64,000 nt of DNA, taken from NCBI GenBank assembly GCA_038025085.1, contig CM076144.1, positions 16,446,001 to 16,510,000 of the forward strand, given 5' to 3'. The position numbers were made by a program, and so were the translations under genes. Within the stretch, counting starts at the first letter, position 1. Each line of letters opens with the position of its first letter. The notes under the pieces were generated by a model. The model had not been told where the DNA came from. It ran no database searches and saw nothing but the letters and a program-made list of their open reading frames with translations. Below are positions 12,339-24,600 of this stretch, one piece after another. The DNA is from Tetragonia tetragonoides (lineage: Eukaryota > Streptophyta > Magnoliopsida > Caryophyllales > Aizoaceae).

Positions 12339-12545
12339 GGTTGTTCATAAAAAATCGTAACCAAAAACCGTACCGAAACCGCGTAAAACTGTACCGAAAA
12401 ATAGGTTACTGGACCGAGAAAAAAAAAATCTCGGTACGGTTACCGTACCGATAATTAATTCGATTTTCCGGTACGGTTACGGTTTCCGTTTTGGGCAAAC
12501 CGGTTAACTGAAAAACCGAAACCCACAATTTTAAAGACGCGGGCC
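12335..12545. repeat. ACCG-rich palindromic array, probable hAT-like end
   Basis: Opens TAGGGTTGTTCATAAAAAAT, similar to ends of some plant hAT elements, then carries about 20 copies of ACCG or its complement. These include a 21-bp palindrome centred at 12445 and a CCGAG/CTCGG pair around an A-run at 12414-12435. Dense inverted subterminal motifs are typical transposase-binding arrays of hAT elements. No opposite end or transposase was found. Confidence 0.45.
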
Positions 12546-12909
12546 ATACTATTATTTATGTAAAGATTTCTCTGGAGATCGCGTTAAGCGTTTTGGTGCT
12601 TCAAACATCAAAGTCATGAATTTCAAACTAACTGATGATGAATGGATCCGAGGTCCACCAAACTCATGAGAACTAGAAAGAGAAATTAAAGAAGTTCCAT
12701 GTGTGTCACGCGAATCATGGTGGAGGATTGTGACGGGGATGTTTGAGACCATTAGTAGACATCAAGAGAAAACAAATCGGCGGATTGAGCAGATCATGAA
12801 ACATTTGGGAATTGAAGACGAATACAAAGAAGAAGACAACCAATTCAATGAGGTCTGTGCTGCATCAATCTTAGACCAATACCCCGATTTAGAAATTTTT
12901 GGGTGATAC
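12546..12909 (+). pseudogene. Unrecognised coding relic
   Basis: One reading frame runs from about 12565 to the stop at 12907-12909 with a single internal TGA at 12667-12669. It encodes an acidic/basic mixed sequence with NFKLTDDEWIRGPPNS before the stop and SRESWWRIVTGMFETISRHQ, then Glu/Asp-rich IEDEYKEED, after it. The charge pattern and continuity suggest a former exon, perhaps captured by the neighbouring element. The family is not recognised. Confidence 0.35.
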
Positions 12910-13360
12910 GTAGTGCACAATACAGCCTGCAGTTCTTAAGTTGGAAACTTCACTTTTCTTACTATGTACTCCCAAAAAGCCTATAAATAATATGGATTAG
13001 TGGACCAAATTTTTATCCCTTGTTTACGTATTTTGTTCTTCATAATTACTTAGAAGTTCAAGATATCACTGGAAGCTTAACTCAGTAATTTCACTCAATA
13101 TATTACTTTCATGGTCAACCATGAATTAAATCCATATTATAGGACTTACAATGGTTTGTTTGCCAATATCAATACTAGTTGACTAAAAATAAAGAACAAA
13201 AGGAAAAGGTTACCCTTTAAAATAAATCTGATAAGAAATTCTCATGCCACCTCCTTAGAAAAGTACAGGGTTCGGCCTCATTTTGCATTTAGCTTGTACC
13301 CAAAGACCACACACCTAGGGTTTGATAATTGCAACTCCCAAACACCACAAAACTTTGCTC
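12910..13360. promoter_or_regulatory. Upstream region of the GRF zinc-finger gene
   Basis: AT-rich. It includes TATAAATAAT at about 12982, some 380 bp upstream of the start codon. No other feature is supported. Confidence 0.3.
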
Positions 13361-14037
13361 ATGACGACCAGATCCGGCGAAAGGTCGCAGAATACGAGGG
13401 GCAACAGAGGTGTAAGTTGCTTAATTTGTTTTATTCGTTTTTTATCTCACTCAAAAATGTTTCTAATTCTGGCCTATGTTTGAGTAAATTAGCGAAGACG
13501 AGGTTATGGCCTGAACTCCTTCCGCTTCATCAAGAACTGGAATGCTGCAGGGAAAAAACTACTCGAGAGCCAGGAATGCAGGTGTGGGACTCAATTTGAC
13601 GTCCTCACTTCTATGACGGATGAAAATCCTGCAATAAGGTTTTGCACATGTCGAGGTGGAGATGTAAGTTCACTTCATTCACTTTTCGAAACTATATAGT
13701 CGACCAATATGTTAATCATTTGAATATCTTTGTGTTGAAGGATCATGGTTTTGGAGAATGGGATTGGATTGACGCCTCGGTCTGCGAATTTGCCTCCCAG
13801 TTCATTCCTTTGATGAGAGATGAGCTGATCCAGATGAACAACGCGAAGTTTGTCAAGGACACTGTCACCTCAAGCTACAAGGATGAAATACTGAGATGCC
13901 AACATGATATCGCTAAACTAAATCACCTACTGAAATTGGAGAAGGGGTCTGCTCATGAACAGTTGGCAACTTTGGAACAGGGGAGAGCAAGAGGCATATT
14001 TTCGATGGCTAAAGAGTGTATATTGGTGGTATTCTAG
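13361..14037 (+). CDS. GRF-type zinc-finger protein, three exons
   Basis: Exons 13361-13411, 13493-13663 and 13741-14037; both introns are GT-AG (81 and 77 nt) and phase 0, giving about 172 residues with no interruption. Exon 1 encodes the start MTTRSGERSQN. Exon 2 holds the GRF finger: ECRCG, then TDENPAIRFCTC, matching the CxCG...NPGRxFxxC pattern. Exon 3 continues with HGFGEWDWID, the FxWxD-type end of the finger, then a coiled coil with regular Leu/Ile (about residues 115-155) and a short hydrophobic tail. Plant proteins of this type are small, poorly characterised and often have a coiled coil and a C-terminal membrane segment. The start was chosen because it gives a Ser/Arg-rich leader and an in-frame donor. 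Function unknown; this could be a real low-copy gene. Confidence 0.7.
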
Positions 14038-14938
14038 TTGTAGCTATTTGGGGTTTTCCCAAAGTGTTTGAGAAAAACTAATATTGTTTGTATACCATCA
14101 CTGTTGTTGTAACTTGTACGTTATAAGCGTATGTACTTTGTCGGTTGGAGTCGGACAATTGTTTGGGCTGTTTTTAGATAGTTTAAAAGTTGGCCATAAA
14201 GTCTAGACTCCAAATCAATTATGCTTATATATTGGGATGTTTTGGAACTAGTATATTATATTTGACAAACTATAAGTTATGCAGTCTACCATGACATACT
14301 TCTCTTATTTGGACAATATGTCTTTTTCAGTCGACCTTTCTAAAGATTAGTGCACCAATCACAGTGGAAATTTGGAAAAATATTTTATTTTTCTTTAATA
14401 TTTTTAAGGGAGGAAAAACATAGTTGTTGTTTATAGGAGTATTACGTTTTTAAAATTACTTTTTTTCAAGTTATATTCATATATAATTGATTTACATTTA
14501 TTATTACTTGATAAGTGCACCAATCACAGTAAACTGAAATAGACAATGTAAGGATTTCTGAGACTCATAATTGTAGTTCTACACAAAATAGTATGTACTC
14601 CAAAGGCAGAATAGTTTCATGTTTCATTTTCCTTCCACACACTCCTTCTATCCGTCGAATATCACTTTTTTAAGTCCACCATTATTACTATTAGTCAACT
14701 AATTGAATGTTAAAATAATTTTACTAGTATTAATATTATTTGTCAACTATTTATATTTTTATTTAAAAGTGGTTTTTTTATATGTATTTAATAGTATTCG
14801 TATTGGCCGTTTCATCTGGTCGACTATCATTCAACCTCCTACCCAAAATATTTATTGTTGTCTTATCTCCCCTTTGTCAAAAAATGTAGTAAAAAAATAA
14901 AGACACTATAGATATCTCCGCCCTCCCTTTTTCTCTCT
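14038..14938. other. Intergenic, AT-rich
   Basis: 3' side of the GRF gene, then AT-rich DNA. The phrase GTGCACCAATCACAGT occurs twice (about 14351 and 14515), a short dispersed duplication. No coding feature is supported. Confidence 0.4.
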
Positions 14939-15709
14939 CTACAACCACCGCCCACCATCATCATTCAACAGTCCTACAACAACGACGAGAAGTAAAGTCT
15001 GCGTAAAACCGGGTAAGAGTATTAATCCACGAACTCCTCCGCTTATATCACCCGAAAAGTCTCTCAATTTAACTGAACAACCACCAAAGATCTCCAATTC
15101 AGACCAAGTCCCACCTAATTCATCGCCTTTACCCTCCAGTTCTAAACCCACATGTGAAACCCTAGCTAACCTACCAACTAATTCAACCACTGTAAACAGA
15201 TCCCGTATCACCAGAGTCAGATGGAAGGCTAATATGTGTCAGCTAGGGGTGACAGGTGTAGCCAACATCGAAACAGGGGACATGGATAAGGGGAAGACCA
15301 TTGACAAGGGCAAGGCAGCAATGGGAGAAGTGAAAACGAAAGAAACAGGGGTAAAAATCATGGATGCCAATCGTCAAAAATTGAAGGACGACGGGTCGGA
15401 CGAAGGAAGTCACAGAATAAGTGGGTGACCCAATTCCTTATCCTTATGAAATTTTATGATAGCACATCAAGCTCTTCTGATTGTGAGGTCATTGATGAAG
15501 AGATTCTTTGTCAACAATATCAACCAGTGGACAAATGGATTTTTTTAGATTTATTCTACTTCGTGAGGTACATCCATTTATTTGCTGACCGTTCAGTTTT
15601 ACCTCAATTCTCATTTGATATGGCCTTTTTGAACAAACAAAACTTCTTGTTTACTGATTTGTTTAAAAGAGATGGTTGACTTCTTATATTTGCGACAATT
15701 GATTAATTC
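14939..15709 (+). pseudogene. Unassigned coding-like relic
   Basis: A proline/serine-rich reading frame at about 14985-15240, then a Lys/Gly-rich stretch (15234-15428) with repeated DKGK motifs, and an acidic frame (15425-15679) with DSTSSSSDCEVIDEEI. Base composition is less AT-rich than the surroundings. This may be the N-terminal part of the plant-transposon-protein relic that follows. Family not recognised. Confidence 0.25.
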
Positions 15710-16702
15710 ATGGATCAAGAGATGTTCAAAATGTTTTTTGCTAGTTTGTCAAAAAAAAGTGTTCAAGAACAAAATTCGTGTTTGTGTGAGGGATCAATTA
15801 GGTTGCAATGTGTATTCTGGTTATTTTATGGGGAAACAAGTTGATGTATAAAGGGCTAAGTTGGTGAAGGTATTACGTTTGAAAACTGAAGGTGATGATT
15901 TAGATAAGCTAGTGAAGCGTATGACCGTGGAGAAAAGGGAAATCATTATAAATTCCTTGTTTACTGAAGGATATGATGGATACCATATTAATGCTAATGA
16001 CTTGCCTGGGGACTTATGTTCTTAGCCGAACTGTCGCACCTAGAGGGGTAGCTTCAATGCAATGAATGATAAAATGTTGTTGGTGATGAATTCGTTGGTT
16101 ACTGGGAGGTTCAACCTGTCGTTGCCTAGTATAATGATGCACATGATCAAGAATAATGGAAGGTACAAAACCAGGCCTTCCATACAAAGGATTGTTCACC
16201 CTGTTCTTTTTAGAGCAAGATTTCAATGTGGAAATTGGAGAGAGAACGTGGTAAGCCTCAAATGTTTGACGTTGGAACCCTTTCTAGGATGAAATATGTG
16301 AAGGTAGATGGCAAGCTCGTAAGAAACCGCCACAAGAAAGGTTGTTGTATCCCTTCCACACATGGTTTGCCTAAAGATGGTGTACATGCCAAGGTGAGTG
16401 AGATGTTTATGGAGCCTGCCTTCCTGAAAGGTACTGGTTGTGGTGGTGAGGGATTTGTCTTTAGATCCACCAATAAGAAGGACATGATAAAGGAGAGCAC
16501 CGCTCATTTGGAAAGGTGTTTCTTAAGAAACTTTGTCGAGACCCAGGCTGTGGTGGAGCAGGTGAAAGATGTGAAGACTAACCAAGACAAACTTGCGTGT
16601 GAGTGTAAGTATTTGGTTGATTCAAATCAGTGGATTGTCTCTTGTCTTGAGCAACTTGCTTCTCAGTATGACCTCGTCTTGCCTCGACCTACGCACAACT
16701 GA
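15710..16702 (+). pseudogene. Relic resembling plant transposon-associated protein
   Basis: Coding continues in pieces with stops and frame changes. One piece has LVKRMTVEKREIIINSLFTEGYDGYHI. The next has NDKMLLVMNSLVTGRFNLSLPSIMM. The last intact frame (16226-16702) is 158 residues ending LVLPRPTHN and includes a coiled-coil stretch near residues 110-150. The layout recalls the 'putative plant transposon protein' family, where a segment equivalent to LLVMNSLVTG precedes a small membrane-like helix. That match is from memory and weak. No catalytic residues are identifiable. Confidence 0.35.
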
Positions 16703-17551
16703 CAGGCCTCAGACGACCAGCCGTGTCATCAGATGTTTATCCCCGGGTATGCCTGGGTATGATTAATGTAATAAGTTTTAAACACGTACTTTGCTTTGTT
16801 TGGTCCCGGGTATGCCCGGTGATTGTGGTTGTAACAAATTTTTAAACTCCGCCTGCTACTCTTAGTTCCCTCCTCCATTTCTATGGTACTATTATGTTTG
16901 TAATAAGTTTTTGTTGTTTACCCAAAGCTATTATGATTTTATTTGGCTGACATGAATGAATGGCATAATTGGTGTACCACTCCTTGTAAGGTTTGTGACG
17001 CAATGGTCACCAATGATGTTAATGATTGATGATTTTTTTCCCACCAAGGGGGGCGGGGGAAAGCTTCAAAAATTGCCTTTCAAATTAATGGCCAAGACAT
17101 GGAAGGTTGAACTTCATATGCATGGTAATGGTCGACCAATTGAAGAAAATGGTATACTATTGTGCGTACTTTTTTTTGGATGACTGGGTCTTAACCCGAC
17201 CCGAATTTCAAGTGTCCAAAAGTAGACCTATTAATAAGCGTATTAATAAAAACCTGCCTCCAAAATCACAACATGCTCCCTAAACTACAACAAATTAGCC
17301 AAACACTCTTCCTTCCCTCCTCTCCCACACAAATCAGCTCTCTCAAAAGCTTTCTTTTTCGCCTTCAATGGAGGGAAACAACAGAGAATCGTGCTCTATT
17401 ATATTTTCAACTTTCATTTTTAAGAGATCTTTCCTAATATCCTTCCTGAGTGGGTTGAGAATCCACTTCCCCCCATCATCAATTTAAGACAACCTTCGAG
17501 AACCACCAACTACTGTCAAACTATAATCCCTCATCACCTAGCACGTCGGAG
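16703..17551. other. Intergenic with one unassigned short ORF
   Basis: The phrase CCCGGGTATGCC(T/C)GG occurs twice near 16741-16820, a short direct repeat. The frame at 16956-17183 (75 codons) is Lys/Gly-rich and has no recognised domain. Confidence 0.3.
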
Positions 17552-17870
17552 GTGGTGACCAACCACACTCGCTATTTTGTCCCCACTGAGGATGAGACAT
17601 ACAAACCAATGAGGGCTTCAGCCCTTCGTCACCTCATCCTCCATCCAAATTTGGCAGAGGGGAAAATGAGAGATCTGCAAATGATGAATGCTGAAGGATG
17701 GCTGGTGGTTGGCCATTTGTTTACTTTGACGGATGTCTTCCATTTGCCGTGGAGGAGCCTAGAAGGAAGAATCCAAGCCCTTGAGTCCTTAACAGACTAC
17801 CCAAGGTGGCACATTCTTCCTGCTGATTGCAAAGTGTTGGTAGACCATCCCATGAGGACCCTTATTAAGC

Positions 17871-18449
17871 CACACATTGTGTGAAAATTTAATTTCACAC
17901 AAGCAAGTGAAAGTATGACACATAGCAAATGATAGAATCTTTTTAGGGGGTAAGTATTTCACAATGGTGGGAATTGTAGGAGGGAAACAATTTTACTTAG
18001 GAGGGAATACTGAGGATGGGAGGGAATATTGAGGATGGGAGGGAAACTGTGAAAATAGTAGTTAAATTTTCCCTAAAAATAAGGAGGTAAAAATAAAGGA
18101 AAGCGTTTACAGGAATGTTATTAGATTTCAGCAGAACTATGGAGTTTCAGTTTAGTTAGCAAATCAAAAAAAAAATAACTTAATACCAATCATATTCAGA
18201 AGAACGTTATTTGTAAACTAAAAAAAAAGAAGGGGAAAAAAAAAGAAAAAAAAATGGTCTAACGTAAAGAAGTGTATATTGTTGTTGCTTGGTTCGTGGC
18301 CTAACATACATAATTTAAGTAATTAACTATATAGTTCATTAGAAAAAAAAAAAAAACTATATAGCTCATTAATTTAGTAGCGATTATTCTAGACTTTTTA
18401 ATAATCAACTATTAATTTTTATATTTTTGGTGCGCACTAATCAACTACT

Positions 18450-18487
<38 letters not shown>

Positions 18488-18871
18488 TTGCTGGTGAAAA
18501 TGAAAGTACAAATTAAAGCTCCGCAATAGGAACAAATTAGCTATGAACAAAACGTGGCAAAATAAAGAACAAAAAAAAAAGAAAAAAAAAGAAAACTATC
18601 TAACTAGCTATAAACAAGACGTGGGAAGTCTGGGAACGCTTCCCCCCTCCCCCAAGTCCTAAATTTATTGGAAGTGAACAAAGAAAAAAAATGCAAAATA
18701 ATACTTATCCCTTCAATAACACTATTTTGAAATTCAAACTATATATTTTAAATTTCAAACTCTCAAATTTTAAATTTATCTCAAAAAGATTCCATATACT
18801 TTTATAAATAATAATTTATTTATCTTCATTCCTATTGGCCTGTGTGAAACTATTTTTCCACACATAGTGTG
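17871..18871. mobile_element. 1-kb terminal-inverted-repeat element (non-autonomous)
   Basis: The left end, CACACATTGTGTGAAAATTT onward, and the reverse complement of the right end, CACACTATGTGTGGAAAAAT onward, pair over about 34 bp with 7 mismatches. The interior is AT-rich with A- and T-runs and has no ORF. No clear target duplication was found, so the superfamily is undecided. It separates two coding relics. Confidence 0.55.
18448..18486. repeat. Poly-T run
   Basis: About 39 T residues inside the TIR element. It could be the A-tail of a minus-strand retroposon, but no body was recognised. Confidence 0.85.
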
Positions 18872-19204
18872 GTTGTACCCTTTTCCATGCCATGGTGCTG
18901 CCTGAAACGTTTGTCGACTGTATTTTGACAAAACGTAGCTACCAAGGGCACTCATGCGGCTTACTCCAACGTTGTCTACGTGTACCAGCTTCAACACGAG
19001 GTGAAACAGGCCGAGTTTGAGATTAAGCAAAGTAATTGGTTTCAGCCTAACCAATTTAGGAACTAATACCACTCGGATTTTAAGGCTATGCCCCAATACT
19101 GGAGGGCTCTGCCTGAGAACATTATCATCGATTGCTTCGACGAGGGATACATGGCTGCACACCCCAACCCGCACCATGTACACAACCTTGATGCTACTAG
19201 CAGA

Positions 19205-19566
19205 ATGATGGTTTGGAATGCAAGAGGTATAGCTCGACCCTCATTTCTCTCTAATTTTCTGTTCTTATGTCAATTGCATTGGCATGACCTGTTTCTGGTT
19301 ACCGAGACCCGAGTTGGGCCATCAAACACTGAGAATATAGTGAGAGAATTGCCATTTCAACAGTCGTTGGTCGTGGAACCGGATGGGTTAGCAGGGGGAT
19401 GCTGCTGTTGTGGACAGACAACATTGATGTGCAAGTCATCAAGAAGGGCAAATTCATCATCCATGCCATTGTTCAGAGGAAGCTGGAAGTTCAACTTCAA
19501 CGTCCTTACAATGATGGTTGTTCGACACTCAACTAATGATATCTCCCCTCTACCGATAAGTTTTTA
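19205..19566 (+). pseudogene. LINE endonuclease N-terminal fragment
   Basis: The frame MVWNARGIARPSF, then LFLVTETRVGP, matches the start of the apurinic-type endonuclease of plant LINE ORF2: the WNxRG opening and the xxTET(R/K) catalytic Glu motif. Near 19395, after LAGG, the frame shifts by one base. The continuation MLLLWTDNIDVQVI is the expected next block. Sequence then decays; no reverse transcriptase follows. Retention of a 5' end without the 3' end is unusual for LINEs, which are normally 5'-truncated. Confidence 0.7.
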
Positions 19567-20809
19567 ATGCTTTGTTCCGCCTTAACATTTGGGTTTATGT
19601 GTTTATGTATTTGTTAACTTTAATGCTCTATCCACCAACTTTCCTCAACATTTCGATTTATGTATGAGGTTTATGCATGGTTACATTTCGGTTTATGTAT
19701 AAGGTATACTTAACTTAACTGTATTTTCATGGTTCAGTTTCATATGATTCTCCTTTATTTAATCTTTTCAATCTTACTCCTCTCTTTCGTGCACATATGT
19801 AATTTATCATAGTGTTTACAACATATATTCGTTTATTGCAACAAGTATTGGTCCACTAGTATGTTTCCAATCATTGTTACGTTTCCAACCTTTGGTCCAA
19901 GAACATGTTTCCAAACATTAGTCGATGAATATTTTAGGTAGTATTTACTCCTATATCCACCTTTTGTTGACCAACTATAAATCTTGGTCAATAAATTGCA
20001 GTGAGCTTTAACCTAACAACTACGATATTGTCTCCTCCTAACTAATTTCATAGTCAATGTTGTTTTAGTGGTTGTCTTCTCCATAGGGCATTCAGTTGTC
20101 ACTTTCGCAATGGCAAGGTCACTTGGCTTACATTTCAATTAAACTATATTAAAGTATTTGGTGCACTACTATGCATGAATGGTCTAGTGAACTTCCATTT
20201 GGTGGACTACTATGAATTTGTTGGTCTACGTAACTTTCCATTTGCTGCACTACTATATATGAATGGTCTACGTAACTTTACTTCAACAAGATTCATTTTA
20301 AAATGTGTCATCCTATATGGATATATTCTATTACATTGTCGGCCAATTTTAGTTGTTGCACACCATGGTCAAGCATTTTATGTTATTTGGTCCCTAAATT
20401 ACACATCACCTACACAGTTTTCTTTACAAAAACCTTGTCGCATGGTACAATGAAAGAGACAGTGCTTTACAATATGTTTTTTTAAATAAACATTATCCTC
20501 TATTTAAACTTTTTCTTACGAGGAAGCTCAAAGTTGTCTTCGATAACTTCCCCATGAACTGTTGTTGTCTCAATTGTGTCTAGCATTAAGTTGTTGTCTG
20601 ACATCAACACTTTCATCAACAAACGAAGCCATATTTCAACACCATCCTAAAATACAAGGAACTCAATTAAGGAATGGAATAATAGAAATTGGAAATTATC
20701 GACAATTATTTTGTTTTCTCAGAAGGGATTACCTTAAAGTCCCGGGTGGTTAGCTTAGCCACGTCCCCTCTCTCAGTCATGAATTTCATTGTGTATATTC
20801 AGCAATCAT
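19567..20809. other. Intergenic with a ~43-bp triplicate
   Basis: AT-rich. At about 20158-20285 a unit of roughly 43 bp (CACTACTATGAATG, then GGTCTACGTAACTTTCCATTT) occurs three times in tandem with substitutions. No gene is supported. Confidence 0.45.
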
Positions 20810-23800
20810 TCCTGCATTACTTGTAATATTACTTGCCAATTGCGTTTCAACTTATTCTCATTTAACAATAATATAAGAATAGACCTATCCGTTGGGTTGT
20901 GTCGCAACCTTTGAATTCTCAATTTCAAAGGTGTCAATATTCTCCCCAAGTGGAAATATTCCTCCACCACGAAAATATTCGGCAAGGAACTCAACCTGGA
21001 CTCAACCCATAATATGCCAAATCAAAAGACTAAACTTAATGGGAAGAATAGAATGCACAAAGAATGTGAATAACAAAAATGCACAAAGGTGGACTAAACT
21101 CAACCTTTGAACACTTATCAGTTTTTTAACCTTAATATACCGTTTGCCCCAAGCCAAATAATCCAGATTATACACTTTTCTATCAACTATGTCGATAATG
21201 CACAAAGTCCAGGGGTCGTCGATACAAAATGGAAGGAAAATTTGCAATAACAAAGTCATTTATTTAATATCATTTTCAATACTATCGTGCTAATTACAAG
21301 GTCCAACCCTTTTACTGAATTTCATTTTACCTTTTCTACTTTTTTTCTTGAGCTTCGGGGTATGAAATACGGTGTTATAAACGTGTGCTTCAAAAGTTCC
21401 ACACTTGGAGGGGGATCTGGCATCAAATTACCATTTTGCAAAATAAAACACATGTTACATATATTTATTTTTTCTATTTTTTGGCTTTTCCTTTAATTCA
21501 GAAACACGTCTTCACTTACAGCAACCATACTCGGCAGAAATATATCCTTCCCGCCATCCAACTGTCCCCTCATCACTCAACATAGCAACAACAACGTCCA
21601 TTGCCTAAAATGACAGCACAAGTGTAGTGTACAGTTTTTGTACCCGCCTATCTTTAATAATGCGCATGCAATAACCTAATTCCAAAGTCATATTAACTTA
21701 CCCCGGTACCTATCCATCTTTCCGGGTAGAAGTGTCTGAAATCGACACGGCTCATTTTCCGCCTGTACAAATGGGTGTGTGTGAAAAGAACTTCACTGCA
21801 ACATAACAACGGTAATTAGTTTAAGCTTCTAATAATATTTTTTTTTTCTTTTTTGAGTAAATAAGAAATTTTTTTAACATGTCGTCTTCAAACTAACTTG
21901 TCACAATAGTCAACATTGTTGAACACAAACTGTATCAATTTTATTTCCCTCGTTGTGAAATCGCATCTGTCCACCACCTTCTCAAGTGCTTTGTAAGGGG
22001 TAGGCAAGTCATTTGTTCTTGTGACGTTCTGCGGAGGATTGATATTCAATAACCGCATATATTTAAAGTCACCAACTAGAGCCACATCACAATCCATAGC
22101 CCCCCAATTCTAGCACCACATCAGGCCTCTCTTCTGGTTGTACTTCACTAACAGTTTTTACTGGTCCACTGTTGTTATCACCCAGCTTCGGCTTCGTACT
22201 CATTAACTCCTCTATTTTAGCAAGAGCAGCTTCTTCGTCCATCGTCGTTGTCTTCCTTAGTTTTCTTTTTCTTCGGTGACTTCCTTGGTAGCCTTCGAGC
22301 AATGGTGTAAGGGCTTCCTTGTTGGCTCCCGGCTTTGTGCTTCTGCGGAGTTCGAAGAACCCTACAAGGACTCTTCATAGGGGGAGCGTCCTTGAGAGTG
22401 TGCACCCCGGAAGGGAATTGCTTATCAACCTTCTTCTCCAACTGTTGAAGAACCTTCTCACTTAATAAGTTATCTGGCAACTTAAAACCTTTCGGGGACG
22501 GAGAATTGTATTCCTCCTCAAGAAGGGTATCGTTTGCGAATTTCCCAGTAAAGCTCAATACTTTTGCAACCGAGCCACCAGCTTCCTCATCCCTACGGCT
22601 CCCCTCACTAGGACCCTTTCCCCCACTCTTCTTTTCTGCCCCGACTTCTCTTTTCTTTTTACTTCACCTAAAATGCTTAATAATTGACTATGCCTTTCCA
22701 TGTTTGACTCTTCCATCGATTTTTGCCTCTTCACAATATCGCAAACTTGACGATACATACTTGCAATCTCCAAGTCCTGTCATTCTTGGGCTTCCCTTAA
22801 ATACGCCAGCTCTTGCAACACGGCAGAAATATCAACTTTAGGTGGCTGCTCACATACACTCTTCGTTTTCAGTTTCACCGATAGTCGTTTCACCGTCGAA
22901 ACTACCTTCTCCTCTCTCTACAGCCCCCGAAGAGGGCCTTTGGTGCCGATCACTTGTTCGCTGTCGTTTGCATCTCCCATGTGCACCAAAAAAAATAGCT
23001 ACAGCAAAATATTCATTTACTCAAATTACTTGCATCATTCAAATATATTAATGACATAATTTATTATATAATATTCTTACCATCAAAATATGCGTGCATC
23101 CGTCAACATTCTTGCACTCTCTGCTCTTGTATTTTTCTATTCCGCTCCTCAGGAAACGCAATAGATAATTTGCCCAATTCATATTTGGGACACGCTCTAT
23201 ATCTTTCACTACGTGTAACATGGATTGCTTTGGGGTTGTTAGTGTGTTAGGACACAAATAAACCGTCAACACATACAGTACCACCATTACTTTGAATATC
23301 TCCAACTCCTTCTCTTCATCAATCGGCATCCCCATTAGTGCCTCCTCAAACGCAGCCTTCGTCATCTCTCCATAATGTTGCTTAAGGAGGAATATGTCTT
23401 GGTAAGGGCCTGAGTCATCAGCAACTACTCCTGCATTCTTAAAACCCACCAGAGCTTCCACTTCATTTGCAGTAATAGGCCACCACCGTCCATTCATCTC
23501 AACCATGTGGGAGGTTGAATCGTAATGGTCCACCATCCAGTTCACAATACTCCTTCGTAGATGGTGTGTAGGCATCCCTATAGGTGAACCAAGCCCTAGC
23601 TCCCTCACAATCTCTCTTTTCTCAGCGGGCAACTCAGACAACAACTTCACAACACCGTGAGGGTCACACCGAACATTTTTCTTTCGCCCGCCTTTTTGCT
23701 CTTTATACTCCTCTGACATCTTCTTCTGCTCAGCCACATGCTTGGACTTCACCTCCAAAGATGCTCCCCACCAAGCCTCTGATATTACATCAGTCTGATT

Positions 23801-23940
23801 CAACATCAAATATAAAGCCAGCATTTATTCTATCAATAGGATGTCCATCTTCAGTTATGGTATGTACCTGTCTCTTCAATGTTAATCCTTGCAACTTCTC
23901 ACTATTGTTTTTCACAAACTCTTTTCTGCAATCCAAAGAA
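20810..23940 (-). pseudogene. Ulp1/C48 peptidase-like transposon-associated gene, multi-exon, damaged
   Basis: Ulp1-like cysteine peptidases cleave SUMO; large plant families of them travel with MULEs and other transposons. Minus-strand exons: about 23935-23879; 23787-23081 (donor GATG/GTAAGA), with LSELPAEKREIVRELGLG, then the block WWPITANEVEALVGF and MNWANYLLRFL. Next comes a long Lys/Ser-rich linker (about 23000-22087), then 22097-21888. Short pieces near 21780-21690 and 21600 follow. The catalytic-like block FLPFCIDDPWTLCIIDI with DRKVYNLDYL is at 21240-21110. In the family pattern, PW here should be HW (catalytic His) and LDYL is usually LDSL. The following Asp is kept. A C-terminal piece (RSILILLLNEN) lies near 20900-20830. 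Several stops occur. Probably a decayed copy; exon borders are approximate. Confidence 0.55.
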
Positions 23941-24504
23941 ACACAAACAGTTACTTGTCAAATGTACAACACTGATTGACACATTTTTAATGAATCCAAG
24001 TCCTTACGAGAATAGAAGATTCGAAGAAGTAGGACACTTGAGAGTATCAGTGGCCCAATTCTTTTTCTGTTTTGATGCCATCAAATTAAACCTACCAAGG
24101 TAATAAGAGTATATTCAAAACGTCATTATGAAATACACAGTGAATTTTATGCAACAAAACAAGGTAACAAAAACTAAAAAATTTCAATTCTCAACTTCAT
24201 CATGCTCCACCCAACAACTCTTACACACTATATACTATTGCACACTATACTTTATTTTTTGCTAACCTCTTATAATCATACATATAGAACTACTGGACCA
24301 CAAAATACGTACTAATAATTATCAACTAATTTATCTATGATGGTCCACCATTTCATAATATTAATTTTCGAATTTCATATCTAAAACAACTTATTGCACC
24401 ATCTTTACATTTAGTCGACTATCTTGTGTCCCTCATTTCAACTTTCACAAATACTATAAACAATAACTACTCTGTTTAACTCTAAATTTAATTCTTTTTC
24501 CGAC
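23941..24504. other. Upstream of the Ulp1-like gene
   Basis: AT-rich, no supported exon. It may contain the promoter and first exon of the minus-strand gene. Confidence 0.3.
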
Positions 24505-24524
24505 ATTATCGTCGACCATAATAC

Positions 24525-24600
<76 letters not shown>

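Larger units (their letters stand above)
17552..19204 (+). pseudogene. Unknown gene split by a TIR element
   Basis: The left part (17552-17870) encodes about 107 residues beginning VTNHTRYFVPTEDETYKPM. The right part (about 18872-19204) resumes with coding-like sequence containing HAAYSNVVYVYQLQHEV and MPQYWRALPENIIIDCF, broken by two stops. The two parts flank the inverted-repeat element at 17871-18871. That they belong to one gene is inferred from position and coding character. The family is not recognised. Confidence 0.35.

Noticed and set aside
14641..14700. CTCCTTCTATCCG start of a Stowaway/Mariner-type MITE.
   Set aside because: No inverted end with GGAGGGAG-type sequence downstream and no TA duplication.
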